DNA from: Andalucia godoyi
Taxonomy: Eukaryota > Discoba > Jakobea > Jakobida > Andaluciidae
NCBI GenBank assembly: GCA_009859145.1
Contig: VRVR01000065.1
Location: forward strand, 13,253 to 77,252
DNA length: 64,000 nucleotides
Direction of reading: 5' to 3'
The notes beneath the pieces are model-generated. The model was not told the origin of the DNA. It saw only the letters and a program-made list of their open reading frames with translations, and ran no database searches. Position 1 is the stretch's first letter; the number at the start of each line of letters is the position of its first letter. The translations under genes and the position numbers were made by a program. Of the stretch, positions 1 to 11,000 are shown piece after piece.

Positions 1-1
1 C

Positions 2-244
2 ACAGGACCCAGACTGCCACTGCCACAACGGCGTGCGCTGCTGCTGCAAAATATCGGAAATGCTCCGCCAATGTTTGAGAACGGGGATGCTCTGGATGAA
101 GTGCCGTTTGTCAATCCTTTCGTATCTGAAGAAGACGAGGACGGCGACGATGATGATGATGGTGAAGAAGAAGAAGATGATGATGACAATGGCGATCGGA
201 ACGGCTTCGAGTTGCTAATTGTTCCTGCAATGATGCCTATATAA
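2..244 (+). CDS. 3' end of a truncated gene, acidic C-terminus
   Basis: The reading frame is open from the left edge and stops at TAA 242-244, so only the last 80 codons are present. The peptide has a short basic and leucine-rich part, then about 20 Asp/Glu residues with few interruptions, and ends in a hydrophobic tail (FELLIVPAMMPI). Acidic runs of this kind are common in nuclear or chromatin-associated proteins and recur in the genes at 16-20 kb. No domain is recognised and the function is unknown. The frame is preferred over the overlapping one at 33-218 because that one is a Met/Lys low-complexity shadow of the GAT/GAA repeats. Confidence 0.5.
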   Translation, partial: TGPRLPLPQRRALLLQNIGNAPPMFENGDALDEVPFVNPFVSEEDEDGDDDDDGEEEEDDDDNGDRNGFELLIVPAMMPI

Positions 245-279
245 ATAGATATTATTGTATAATATTTTATAATATTTTG

Positions 280-317
280 TAATCTTGCAGCAATCTTGCA
301 GCAATCTTGCAGTCTTG
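280..317. repeat. 11-nt tandem repeat, about 3 units
   Basis: Three consecutive copies of CAATCTTGCAG follow an AT-rich stretch. They lie in the 290-bp gap between two convergent gene ends, where nothing else is recognisable. Confidence 0.7.
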
Positions 318-534
318 TTATAGGAAATGCACCTTCTCGGCTGAACTGCAATTGCACAATCTTGCATGCATTATCTTGCATTGCAATATTGCATTTACCA
401 ACCCTACTCAGCACACTCACTTCGCGCCATTTCAGAGGCCGTTTCATGCCTTGACTTTCTCCTGCAACGAAACCTTTGCGAATTGCATTTTCTTCTTTTA
501 AAGTTACTGTCTCCTCACTATTCTGGATCATTTC

Positions 535-1447
535 TTAATCGACCTCTATGCACTCTTTCCACGGTCTTGAACTGGACGTGGAAACGTCCTCCTTGCCTCT
601 TTTCGAAACCTGCGAGGCCGCGCCTTCCGCACTCGCGACTCGCTTCCGGAGTCGTTGGCGCCGCAAATCGAGTTTGCTCTGCGCAATGGAAATAACAGTA
701 GGGCTGATACTTTCTCCGTTGACTGACGGCATTTGAAATGCTGGATCAAACGCAGGATCAAACATATCTTGCCGTGCATACATCAACAGTCCGATGTCCA
801 GGTTGCTGGCTGTTCGTCTGTTACCGTATGCTTCGAGGAGATTGCTTGTTAACGTGTAGCCCAATGTGTTACCTTTGGGATCCGTTCCATCGTAGAATAT
901 CCATTCGGCGCTGGTAGGGCACCAGGCCGGGTCCACCGTGCAACTTGGCCTTACAAAAGCGGGGCAAAAGTGCGATTCGTCTTTGTTGAGCACCATCGCG
1001 ACCAGCTTGTACAATAGTCGGGCGGTTCCAATTGACACAGAATATTCACAATCCCGGATGAAGGGGATTGTTCCATTGGACTGGGGAGTTCCTCGTGGCG
1101 CGAAAGCACCCTGTCCAAATGAGACGATGACGTAAGAAGGACATTTCGGATATTTGATGCTGTTGACATCCCAACAAACAAGCTTGGAGCATGCTTTGCA
1201 CTTTACATCAAGCGGACTGTTACAGGACGTCATCTGTATTTCGATATACGAGGTCATGGGCATCTCCGTCGCGTTAGCGCTTGGATTCAGTTCAATCACA
1301 GATGGTGAGCACACACACTCGTGGCCATGTTCGCATTTTCCATGCGCTTCGAACGACCACAAAGGATTGTCCCCAGTCATGTACTTTGCCAAACTATCAA
1401 TGAGTAAGAACTGTCCTCGCCGGAAGCCCGTTGGCGAACTCATCTCA
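535..1447 (-). pseudogene. gene of unknown function interrupted by a Tc1/mariner element
   Basis: About 303 host codons are open on the minus strand from the transposon insertion point (1447) to the stop at 535. The reading frame runs on into the transposon end, so an ORF finder adds residues from the terminal inverted repeat. The protein is Cys-rich in its first half (for example KCEHGHECVC and CKACSKLVC), has several N-glycosylation-type sequons, and ends in a basic, Ser-rich tail. Across the element, the flank from 2739 upward continues in the same frame for about 25 codons once one TA copy is removed, so the element probably sits in coding DNA. The product family is not recognised. A shortened protein could still be made. 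Confidence 0.5.
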
Positions 1448-1449
1448 TA

Positions 1450-1473
1450 CAGCTGTGGCCAAAAATCTTGCAC
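1450..1473 (+). repeat. left terminal inverted repeat of the Tc1/mariner element
   Basis: These 24 nt match the inverse of 2712-2736 except for one missing A in a homopolymer. A TA dinucleotide lies immediately outside. Confidence 0.9.
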
Positions 1474-1569
1474 ACGGTGTTCGTCGATTTTCTTGTAAAC
1501 GACTGTAGCTCAAAACTTGATTTTCATTTTTTTGAGTTCGTTGCTCGATGGCGCATCGAATGAGGTATA

Positions 1570-2547
1570 TCAATGCCTGGTTTTCTCTCCTTTGGCTGCA
1601 ATGCACTCCTCCAAGCGCGATCGCATCGAAGAAACCAAATTTTTGAGGGTTTCTCGTGGCACCGCCGCCCATTCCTCTCGAAAGAACTCCACGACTTGCT
1701 TGAGATTCGCGGGTTTTTTTCGCTCAACCTTGTTCTTGACGATGTGTCACAGGTTTTCGATGGGGTTGAGGTCGGGTGAAGCCGAGGGCCATTGGAGCAA
1801 TTCGGGCGTGAAGTCGGCGAGCCACTGCTTGGTCTTGCGCGCAGAGTGTTTGGGGTCGTTGTCTTGCTGGAAGCGATAATCGCCCGCGAACAACTCTCCT
1901 GCACGTTCGGAGAGATGGTGCTCCAGAATGTCGATGTACTTGTCGGCGTCCATGGTTCCTTCGATCGCCACGACGTCGAATGTTCCATCCGCGCAGAACG
2001 CTGACCAGATCATGACCTTGGGCTGCATTTTCGGCACCCTCCGGTACTTCTTCTGGTCTACCCGGGTCCACATGCACACAGTATTTCGGTAGAGCTGCAC
2101 AGACGTCTCATCGCTGAAGATTGTGCGGCTCCAGTCATCGTCAAGGTGGCGCTTACACCACCCAACTCGGTTGGTGCGGTGCGTCTCCGTCAGCATCGGC
2201 GTGGTCGTGGGCAGGCGGTACTCGTAGTTCTGCGCTGCCAAGTTGCGCCGCACAGAGCGAGCCGATATGGTAACATTATGCTCCTAATAAAGACGGTCGG
2301 CAATGGACTGGGAAGTGTGTCCCTCATCATAGCGGAGCCACTGACCGATTGCGCACTTGTCGCGTTTTCCCAGGAGAGTCCGACGTCCGCTTCCTGCTGC
2401 GCGTTCCAGAGAGCCCGTCTCACGGAGCTTTCTAATCCAAAAGTAGACAGTTCGTCGGGAGCAACAAAACTGCTCGCAGATCGCCTTCACGGAAGGCTCT
2501 CCTTCCTTCACAAAAGACAAAATGGCGTTTTCGAGAGTGTTTTTCAT
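1570..2547 (-). pseudogene. DD34E Tc1/mariner transposase with two in-frame stops
   Basis: The frame runs from ATG 2547 to TGA 1570 (325 codons, near the usual 340). The N-terminus has a helix-turn-helix (VKAICEQFCCSRRTVYFWIR). The catalytic core has the first Asp in TIFSDET, the second in QQDNDPKH and the Glu in PDLNPIEN. Exactly 34 residues separate the second Asp from the Glu, so this is a DD34E enzyme. A TAG at 2284-2286 separates the DNA-binding and catalytic parts. A TGA at 1747-1749 replaces the Trp that normally follows NPIENL; the frame then continues into a recognisable C-terminus. It is probably inactive. Host genes here use TAG and TGA as ordinary stops, so recoding is unlikely. 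Confidence 0.88.
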
Positions 2548-2711
2548 GAAGCCCGCCTGAATCTCGCATTATCTCAGCAACGGCTCATCATGGAGACACG
2601 CGGCTTGACAAATCGGATCCGCACTGTCACGGAGGAGAATTCGTGATAATCCTCACGTCAGTAAAAATGGCGCCAAAGTGTTCAAAAATCCGGCACAGTA
2701 GAAGTGAAAAA

Positions 2712-2736
2712 GTGCAAGATTTTTTGGCCACAGCTG
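2712..2736 (-). repeat. right terminal inverted repeat of the Tc1/mariner element
   Basis: These 25 nt are the inverse of the left end with one extra A. A TA at 2737-2738 completes the target duplication. Confidence 0.9.
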
Positions 2737-2738
2737 TA

Positions 2739-3010
2739 AGAGATTTCGCACAGTGTTTGCGTGTCCGCTGGATGTCGAACCGCGAATAACAAATTCACAG
2801 AATGGATTTCTTATTATTGATCTCATTTGTGATTCTGTCTTGTTTTGCGATTGAGATATGTAGTGTGATTTCGCGAGCTACGTTTGGGTTTGTGGTGAGT
2901 TTTATGAGTTTCGAGGTTTCGCAGAAAGGGTCCAAGAAGAACGCTAGAGCATGCCAGTTTACAGGGAGCGTGTCTTGCTGCTCCGTTCATGCTGGGAGCA
3001 CGCAACCTTG
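2739..3010. other. gap holding the upstream flank of the broken gene
   Basis: The first ~75 bp read, on the minus strand, in frame with the disrupted gene at 535-1447 until an upstream TAA. Beyond that no coding signal or promoter element is recognised before the next gene ends at 3011. Confidence 0.35.
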
Positions 3011-5842
3011 TCATTTCGCGGTCCGAGTATGAAGAATATGGCAGTTCGATTCTTCGCTGGAAATGTTGGTTTTGAGTGATTTTGAAGAAGACTGCTGGAC
3101 AAGCTGCTGCATGACTTCAGATGCAGACGAGTCACATGATCGGACGCAGGGATTCCAGACGAAAAGACGAGAAAGTTCAAAGGACAATGGCGCTATCCGA
3201 GAACACGCTAACGTGCCATGAATCTGCGTACGGGACTCCATTTCCATGTACGTTCCAGAGAATGTGAAGTCCTCATTGTGAATTTTCATTTGAAGCACCG
3301 CAGAACAATCAGCAGAGATGCTTCCCGTGACGGAATGTGAGTCATGAGCTTCAAGATTCTTGGAAATCACATGACCTTCATCAGTGATATGCAACAGTAT
3401 ATCGAAAGCAGGATATGCAGTCGTTGTACACTGTGATGACGTTTCGCAAGTTTCTAAGCGACACATCCAATATCCGCTTCGTTGCTTGTGTACGGGTCGC
3501 TTCCGGTCAAGAACTGGGTGCAATGCCTCAAATACGGATCTGGGGACCAGTTGGTCATAATCAGGCCAGCAAATCTCGGAAACGACAGCAACTTTGGAGG
3601 CCGAACTGATTGCAGGGTACCACCGCTCTTCCAGCAGTTCATCCGCTTTTGGTACGTCTATTTCATTTAGAATGCGTTCCTTCTTTCCAGCAAGTAGTGG
3701 ACAGGAAACCTTCGCAAGATGACTGGAGTGCTGAACATCAGTATGGCAGCTGCTCCGCAATTCTTCCATGCTCTGCGGGTTAATATTCCACTTGGCAACT
3801 ACAAAGCTGTTCAACGTTGCGATAATATCACCAGTGAAAGGATGGAATCCAATACCTATAACATCATTTGGAATGACAGACGCCAAACAATTGTGCAGAT
3901 TTCCATCGCCGTCATAGGGAAACCCATGAATGCAACCAGAAGAACAGAAGCCAGTTGACCATCCATACGAACCGAGTGGTTGCATGCAGTTAAAGTCCAC
4001 GTCATTGATTAGTCCGACAGTGACCATGAAATCCGATGAATCCATTAGAACAGAAGTGCATCGCATTCTCACCTCGAAAAAATAAAATGGAACGGTAGCA
4101 GGTATCGGAAAATTTGCGAGAGCGCATCGCGGTTCGTTGGCCGGAAATGTGAAAACAGTTGAAACACTGCATTCTGACTGTTCAATTCCATTTTCGCTCG
4201 AATAACTACTCTGAGATGACCCCTCGTGATTCCGATTTTCAATATCATCCACGTTATCAATTTCAAAATCATCATTTTCCTCTTCCTTCAATTCAATTGC
4301 TGGATCTTCCAAAAAACCAGATGGAAGATCAACGTTACAATCAAATACCACAGACAAAGGTGGTACGACATCACTCACGGAGGCCGTCAATAAGCTGACG
4401 TGAAAAGGGAGCATTTTCCCCAAAAACCGTCCACTTTCGTCTTCCAACACAATATCAAAACTTGCAACAATAACAGGACAGTCGGAGGCAACAACAGATC
4501 GATACCGTAGATGAGCTGAAATTCTTGATTCGTAACCTTGGTTGGGAAGCGACAGATTTCTCAATTCCACTATCTTGTAAAAGCGCTGTTTCCATTTGGG
4601 AATGTAAACATAAACTTTCAAAGGATACACATTGTCATCTTCCAGACAAGGATTTCGTATCCTGAAACAATCCACAACGTTCACATCTTCAAAATCATAA
4701 ATGGAATATGTGGATTCGCATGTATGACCGTCAAACGCGCAATGTCTTAGCATTGGAACCTCGAGACCTTCATTAGCACTTGCATCTTCTGCAATAGTAT
4801 CAACATCCAAAGAATCCGTACTGTCATCAGAATCAGACGATCGACCATTACTCGAAAACTCTGAGAATCTGCAGAGTGAAAACCACAATTCATCCTTGAC
4901 CTCGACGATGCAAGGAGTGGCTTTGACAAAGGAGCACTTCTCATCTGCAGATTTAAACATGGCGCAGATGGCGTAGGTGCCCGGACTCTTAATGCAAAAG
5001 TGAGACGCCATTCCGATCCGTAAATCAAAAAACGCCTCCGATTCCTCAGTCGAATTGATGAGAGAGTCTGTCCGAACACGGACAACTGTGCATTGTCGGA
5101 TATTGCGGATAGGAAAATCGGAGCATAGTCGAAGATCAACCTGTGACCAGTTCAATGATGTGTCACATTTGAGCAAACAATCAGCTTGCTCTTCAGAAAG
5201 TCCGTCGACGGATACTAACACGAATGCATCAGTCTCTACGAAACGATCCCACTGGGAAGACCACCAAGCATTCAAATAAAGAGAAACGGGCTCATATCGA
5301 CGTATGCAGATTCTTGCTCTTGATTCTGGAAGCGAAACTTGAGGAACTCCCGTGGGTACAATTCTAAATTCGGAATGCAACGTAAACGTCGAAAACAACA
5401 GAGTACATTTCCGAATCACATCCACAAACAAGTTTGAAGTGCGTAAATCGAACCGAGCGAGATCGTGCACATTAATTGTATTTCCTGAAGAGCTCCCAGT
5501 AAAATAATAACAGACAAAGCGTTTCAACAACACGAGAGGATCTCTGACATGCTGCACGATATCCGATTTAAACGATATTCGAATGTCTGATTCCACGTAC
5601 GCAACAAACGCATCTGCAAAATCATCTTTAGACACCATTGAACGATCACGACCAATTTTTTTGCGCCAAAAGTCTTTGAGATATGCATTTGAAATGGAAG
5701 CCGAAGAATCGAAAGTGGATTCCAATGACTCTTTTTGCACTGCAAATGATGCTACTCCAATCGCGGACTGTAACGTTGTCACGTAATCTTTGAGACAACT
5801 TTCAAGAATGAAGATTCGCTTCTTCAGTCTTGTCTGCTTCAT
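3011..5842 (-). CDS. 943-aa protein with a SPRY-like domain
   Basis: A single uninterrupted frame from ATG 5842 to TGA 3011. Residues about 575-690 look like a SPRY fold: FYFFEVRM, then FMVTVGLIN, SYGWST, and NDVIGIGFHPFTGDIIATLN, matching the usual order of SPRY strands. SPRY domains are protein-interaction modules, common in E3 ligases, ryanodine receptors and innate-immune proteins. The rest (1-570 and 690-943) is unassigned, with acidic Ser-rich linkers near 335-360 and 515-560. No signal peptide or membrane segment is seen. It lies last in a same-strand series with two kinases, 18 bp after the preceding reading frame and in register with it, so the two could be one protein if the TAA at 5861-5863 were read through or were an error. 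Confidence 0.75.
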   Translation of the reverse strand: MKQTRLKKRIFILESCLKDYVTTLQSAIGVASFAVQKESLESTFDSSASISNAYLKDFWRKKIGRDRSMVSKDDFADAFVAYVESDIRISFKSDIVQHVRDPLVLLKRFVCYYFTGSSSGNTINVHDLARFDLRTSNLFVDVIRKCTLLFSTFTLHSEFRIVPTGVPQVSLPESRARICIRRYEPVSLYLNAWWSSQWDRFVETDAFVLVSVDGLSEEQADCLLKCDTSLNWSQVDLRLCSDFPIRNIRQCTVVRVRTDSLINSTEESEAFFDLRIGMASHFCIKSPGTYAICAMFKSADEKCSFVKATPCIVEVKDELWFSLCRFSEFSSNGRSSDSDDSTDSLDVDTIAEDASANEGLEVPMLRHCAFDGHTCESTYSIYDFEDVNVVDCFRIRNPCLEDDNVYPLKVYVYIPKWKQRFYKIVELRNLSLPNQGYESRISAHLRYRSVVASDCPVIVASFDIVLEDESGRFLGKMLPFHVSLLTASVSDVVPPLSVVFDCNVDLPSGFLEDPAIELKEEENDDFEIDNVDDIENRNHEGSSQSSYSSENGIEQSECSVSTVFTFPANEPRCALANFPIPATVPFYFFEVRMRCTSVLMDSSDFMVTVGLINDVDFNCMQPLGSYGWSTGFCSSGCIHGFPYDGDGNLHNCLASVIPNDVIGIGFHPFTGDIIATLNSFVVAKWNINPQSMEELRSSCHTDVQHSSHLAKVSCPLLAGKKERILNEIDVPKADELLEERWYPAISSASKVAVVSEICWPDYDQLVPRSVFEALHPVLDRKRPVHKQRSGYWMCRLETCETSSQCTTTAYPAFDILLHITDEGHVISKNLEAHDSHSVTGSISADCSAVLQMKIHNEDFTFSGTYMEMESRTQIHGTLACSRIAPLSFELSRLFVWNPCVRSCDSSASEVMQQLVQQSSSKSLKTNISSEESNCHILHTRTAK

Positions 5843-5860
5843 GATATTCCAGGGAGTGCA

Positions 5861-6376
5861 TTACCAAAGCACTTTCGGTTTTCGAACTTGCCTCAAGGCG
5901 TCGGAAATCCCATCAAGAAACCGTTCAATGTCCTGCACGAGAGCTTCCAAACCAAAAAACGTTGTATGAACATGATTCAGTTCGCCTTGATTTAAATTCA
6001 CAAATTCATGCAGCAAAGCAGCTGTGGATAACGGATTTATAGGCACAACCTGTGAAAACTTCGTTGAACGATGCTTCCCAGTTCCGTCATCGTTCTCCAC
6101 TGCTGAAGGATATGGTAGCGATTTCACGATAGAAAGACCGTCAGCATTTCCTACTGGGTGACGTAAATGAAGTTGGGCTTCCTCGAAAGAACCACGGAGG
6201 ACCGCATCAAGAACTTTTCGCAAACTTAGATCCCGAGGGATCATCAAAATGACAACTTGAAGCAAATTCAGCGAGGAACTTAGTTGTTGCGCATGATCGT
6301 AAACATCCTGACACTCGTCCAGCAATGCTTTGGTACGTAATAATGCTGAAAGAATCCCTTTGGCCAGACTGTCCAT
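5861..6376 (-). CDS. 171-aa helical protein of unknown function
   Basis: The first ATG of the frame is at 6376; TTG at 6397 opens seven codons earlier. It ends in TAA at 5861. The protein is rich in Leu, Ala and Gln and reads as a set of amphipathic helices (LAKGILSALLRTKALLDECQ; LVQDIERFLDGISDALRQV) around a polar linker. No family is recognised. The next ATG in the same frame starts the 943-aa SPRY-like gene only 18 nt downstream, which is unusually close for a eukaryote. It may be the N-terminal part of that gene, cut off by a nonsense change, or a separate small gene. Confidence 0.5.
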   Translation of the reverse strand: MDSLAKGILSALLRTKALLDECQDVYDHAQQLSSSLNLLQVVILMIPRDLSLRKVLDAVLRGSFEEAQLHLRHPVGNADGLSIVKSLPYPSAVENDDGTGKHRSTKFSQVVPINPLSTAALLHEFVNLNQGELNHVHTTFFGLEALVQDIERFLDGISDALRQVRKPKVLW

Positions 6377-6915
6377 TTTGAGTTGAAAAACGATCAAAGA
6401 GGACTACAAATGAATTTTCGGAAGGCAGCGCAGAAAGAGTGAAGGGATGGCTCGTGGCTGTTGGCGAGCCCCCAGCCCCCCGCTCATTTTCAGTGGTCGA
6501 CATGTATCGACCATTTTCGGAATTCGCTGATTGCACTTTCTGGAACGAGAACACCTGCTGTTCATGTCTGCCAGGATTATTCAGAGTTGATTTGCAAGTA
6601 AAGGTATCGAAAGCATGATTAGAAGCTTGGAGATTGTGATAGACTTGTTCGTACCAGTATCTATATTCAAATGAGGATCACACAAAAGTTTACAACACAA
6701 CAGAAAATACTCATTACATTTCCGAATCCAGAGAACACATGAACGCATTTTCAATCATGCTCAGTCGAAACTGCTTCCATTGTTAAAAGTCCGCGCCTTC
6801 TGGCTTTGACCGAAAACAATTACGAGTCAAATCAAAGATTGCGAACAATACATGAGGATTCCACGAAATGCGGTTTGCAAATGCAAAAAGATTCTCACAA
6901 ACCGAGGCATGCGGA
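6377..6915. other. intergenic stretch
   Basis: It holds the upstream flank of the 171-aa gene and the downstream flank of the short KEN kinase. Reading frames here overlap in several directions and none is convincing. It could hold the missing 3' exon of the kinase, since a KEN domain normally extends some 40 residues beyond its R-N-x3-H signature. Confidence 0.3.
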
Positions 6916-8037
6916 TTACACATTTGAAGAAACTATTGGATGATTGGAAGCGTTTCGTAGAGTTCGCAGGACAAACCACAAATTCGTATGGTCATCGTTC
7001 ACACGGATACCCATATTCTCGATTAGACATTCCAATCCAAATGCCATCAAGCCATCTGAGATTCGACTGTTACTCTTCATAGAAACGGTTAAGAATGGAC
7101 GCTGATAATACTGTCGACAAAAGATGATACGCAGAAAGTGGGAAGGCACCGCACGTCCTTGCAAGACCTCCGGATGATCATCGCGTCCCAGTGTCACCAA
7201 CACAGAGATAAAACTAAACCACATGTTTTTCGTCCAGAAGACGAGATGTCGAGAAGCTTCCAAAGACGTGACACGTTTTTGACGATCAGTTAGAATCATT
7301 TGCTCCAGCAAGTCTTTCAATAGAACAGAATAAAACTGGTGAAAAGCACCACCATTTGATCTCTTCCAGTTTAAGACGAGAATAATCTCATTTTCCGTTG
7401 CGCATCTTGCATGCCGAAGCGATTCGTCTCCATTGAGAAGAGTCTACCAACAAAAATAGAATCAACCAACCCATACTCCAAACATCACTGCGGCAACCTG
7501 GAGTTGGTGATGACCCTTGCAATTCCGGTGGACACCACGATTCAACATTCGTCGTCTCCAGCGGTTCTTCTATGGTGCGGTTTTCCGTCGTCGGTGCAGT
7601 GATCAGTATGGAACTGCTGAAATCACACAAACGAAATCGAATTCGATCACTTTCACGAAGACTCTTAACGAGAAGATTCTCCGGTTTAATGTCCAAGTGA
7701 ACAACCTGTCGTTGATGCAGTGCGACGAGGCCAGGCAAAAGGTTCTGGATTTCAGGGAGAATTCGTAACAAGGATACTGTCGAGGTCTGAGAGGATTTCT
7801 GACTTTGCGCAAGAGACAAATAAGAGATTGTCGACCAGGTCACGAACTCACGATCAACGGATCTTTCGCAAAATTGGAATAATCAGAAAAGTTCCAATTT
7901 CGTGTGTCGCCAGAATCACAGAAAGATCCGCTACGCCAATACATCAGATATGGGTGAAACCATTCGGATGGCGAGAGGCAATCATTGCAAAATCCCTCAA
8001 TTTCGACAATGCACCCAACTATTTTTCTATTCGACAT
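6916..8037 (-). CDS. short kinase with C-terminal KEN ribonuclease domain (RNase L/IRE1-like)
   Basis: Spliced gene. Exon 1 is 8037-7852 (ATG 8037). A 53-nt intron (7851-7799, GTGAGT...TCAG) joins phase 0 to phase 0. Exon 2 encodes the kinase C-lobe: VVHLDIKPENLLV (HLD for HRD), LCDFSSS (DFS for DFG) and SDVWSMGWLI. A second break near 7447-7363 needs an intron; GTAGAC...GGAAG (85 nt) keeps phase 0, and an acceptor at 7336 (112 nt) is an alternative. Exon 3 has HLVFW, equivalent to HPFFW at the start of KEN domains, and LRTLRNASNH, with the catalytic Arg-Asn-x3-His pattern. No N-lobe glycine loop or VAIK lysine is visible, so this is a truncated or pseudokinase KEN protein of about 327 aa. 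It starts 47 bp after the TPR kinase ends. Confidence 0.6.
7799..7851 (-). other. spliceosomal intron, 53 nt
   Basis: Donor GTGAGT and acceptor TCAG on the minus strand. Both flanking frames are at phase 0 and the upstream frame hits a stop inside the intron. Confidence 0.7.
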
Positions 8038-8084
8038 TTTCAACAGAAATCACATATAGAATGAAACTCGCAGGAATCAGCAAC

Positions 8085-11000
8085 CTAGTGGACTTCTTGC
8101 GTTTCACTACGTAATCGACAATTTTCAGATTGCTCGAGGCAAAGATTGAGATCGCGAGATACCGCCATTGTATCTGGGTGATCAGGTCCAAGAACCTGTT
8201 CTCTATCACGAAGCACTACTCGATATCCTAACAATGCGGCATCGTGATCCCCATGAAGCATGCGACACCGGGCAATACTGTGATGTGTTGTCAGCGTCGA
8301 CGGATGCAAATCACCCAACAACCGCTGTTGTGAATCCATAACAGATGAAAACTCCGCTAGGGCATCATCATACATTCCTTGGTTCATTAGACAGTATGCA
8401 ATTTCATGGCGTGTCTCATAGATGTCAGTATGCTCTAAGTCAAACAAACGTTGTTGAATGTGCAAAATGTCTTTGAACTCGGAGATTGCCAAATTGCTGT
8501 GCTGTAACATTAGGCATTTAGCACGCCTATAGCGTGTGCGCACGACACTCGAATGATCAGAATGAAGCGTTTGCTCTTGTTCTTTGAGTAGACACTCTAA
8601 CTGCTCCAATGCCACATCCAGATCCCCTTGAAACATATGACACGAGGCAATACTCTTTCGAATACTAAAAATTTGTTCATGATCACGTTCAACAGCTTGC
8701 AGTTGACCATGCAGTAACCTGTCGAGCTCATGAAGTGCATTGTCATATTCGCCGATGAGTTTCCAACAATGAACTACTCCATATCGACAGTGGAAAATAA
8801 GTGAATGGCTACTGCCGAGAGCCTGCTCAGCGGCGGTTTGCACATCCCGAAACTGTATAATTGCCATTTCGTACTTTCCTTGATCCGCCATGGACCATCC
8901 TATGCAACACCTCAAGTCCAACACTTCTACGCACGCTTCACCAAGAATTCTTGTCTGTACCGCAACCAATTCTTCGAAAACTTTCTGTGCACTGCTGTAC
9001 TTCCCGTGAGCTTCCAGACAACGCGCAATGTCCGATCGACAAGCGAGTGTCTCCGGGTGTTCGGAGCCTAGAACCTTCAATTGAGTCTCGAAAACAGACT
9101 CAAAGACTTTCAATGCTCGATTATATTTGCAATGGGACTGTAAAGTCAACCCCATGTCAAGCCGAGATCGCAGTGTATCTAGGTGCTCGGTACCAAATAC
9201 TTGCGCTCGTACGGAGACAAGAAGTTCAAATTGCTCAACAGCTGAACCGTAGTCACCAAGCTGTTGATGACAACGAGCTATACTGCTGCGGCAAGCGAGG
9301 GTTATTGGATGCTCAGAGCTCAGAGTTTCCAGTTGACTCTCAAGAACAGACTTGAACATTTTGAGAGCGCTCTCATATTGACCATCGGATAGCAAAGTTA
9401 GCGCCATATTATACAGGAATCGCAGTGTATCTGGATGCGCTGGACCGGAAATTTGTTCCTGGACACTAATCAGCGATTCGAACTCTTCTCGGGCATGACG
9501 ATAGTTTCCTAGACCACTGTGACAAAGAGCAATGTTGTTGCGACAATTCAGTGTTGTTGGATGTTCAGCGCCTAGAACCTCCAAATCAGTCTCAAGGAGA
9601 GACTCGAACATTTTGAGAGCGCTCTCATATTGACCATCGGATAGCAAAGTTGCAGCCATATTATGGCGAGATTGCAGTGTACCTGGATGCACTAGACCTA
9701 AAACTTGTTCCTGGACACTAATCAGCGATTCGAACTGCTTCCGGGCATGACGATAGTTTTTGAGGCAACAATAACAAAGAGCAATGTTGTTGCGACAATT
9801 CAGTGTTGTTGGATGTTCAGCGCCTAGAACCTCCAAATCAGTCTCAAGAAGAGCCTCGAACATTTTGAGCGCACTGTCATATTGGTGGTGAGACTGCAAA
9901 CCGAGAGCTACGTTATTGCGAGATTTGAGGGTCTCGGGATGCTTGCTGCCAAGAATTCGCTCTCGAATGGCTAAAACTGTTTTGAGATGCGTATCAGCCT
10001 CGGAAGACTTTCCAAGAGATTGTAGACATAACCCAAGATAGCTCAGCATTCCAAGTGTTGTCGAGTCCTCAGAACCAAATTTCCCGTCATAAAATTTGTA
10101 GAGCGACTGAAACATAGCATACGCATCTTCGCATTTTCCTTGACGAAAAACACATACAGCCAACTTCTGCCTTGCGATATCAAGATCGCTAATCCGTTCT
10201 GATCCTTCCGACGATTGTTCCAAAACATCATTCAAAAGATGAGCAACTATCTTCTCCTTCCCAAGATCAACAAAGCTGTCTGCGACTTTGCATATAAGAG
10301 TTGCACCCAAACCTTGCGCCAACAATGAAGATAAATGGTCGAAAGGGAACAAGTTGCACACACACACATTTTGACCACCGCGATGGAGACCACTCACTAA
10401 TCGACAACATTGATCAAAATAATCAGCGGTATTATTGCCAAAGACTTCTTCAAAAATGAACAGCGTTCGTTGCCGGGACGATAGCAACTGCTCTGCATCA
10501 ACTGGGGATGCATATATGGCGAAATCCGGACGGCACCCCATTCTAATAGCATTAGCGACATGAAATGCAGTAGGTCTATGCACAACACCATCAGACAAAG
10601 TCCGTTTCATCATTGGTAACAACATAGAGTCAATGAAGTGCGGAAGATTCTCGGTAGATCCTAAGTATCCAAATGAATCACGCCATTTCTCAAACGATTT
10701 TGAGGAATCATTATCCAGCCGTGCATTTTGAGGATGAAATAACCATGACAAAACTAATCCCAGAGAAAAAACATCAGATCCAGCAGTAGGAGCCTCGTTT
10801 CTCTGTTGCTCCAGACTGTTCCAACCTGGAGTTCCCGTGATGGGCTTTGCATTCTTCTGGACTTGTGCAAGCCCGAAATCGCACAGACACACATGTATCG
10901 ATCGAATTGCATCAACAGACTCTGGACCAGAAATTTCGACAACGTCTTTTTCGACATTTTCACGAATCCATACTTCGCGAGACACAAGCACGTTTTCTGG

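Larger units (their letters stand above)
1450..2736 (-). mobile_element. Tc1/mariner-family DNA transposon, decayed
   Basis: A 1,287-bp element is bounded by terminal inverted repeats that start CAGCTGTGGCC and read inward to TCTTGCAC. The left copy (1450-1473) has five A in its internal run and the right copy (2712-2736) six. It is flanked by TA on each side (1448-1449 and 2737-2738), the target duplication typical of Tc1/mariner insertion. One minus-strand transposase frame fills most of the element and carries two premature stops. The TIRs are short (24-25 nt) for the superfamily. Confidence 0.9.

Noticed and set aside
1747-2286. Alternative genetic code (TAG or TGA read as sense) suggested by the transposase stops
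   Set aside because: Nearby intact genes end in TAG, TGA and TAA at sensible positions and contain none internally, so the transposase stops are ordinary mutations.
5524-5786. Opposed short frames within the SPRY gene
   Set aside because: Shadows of a 943-codon uninterrupted gene.
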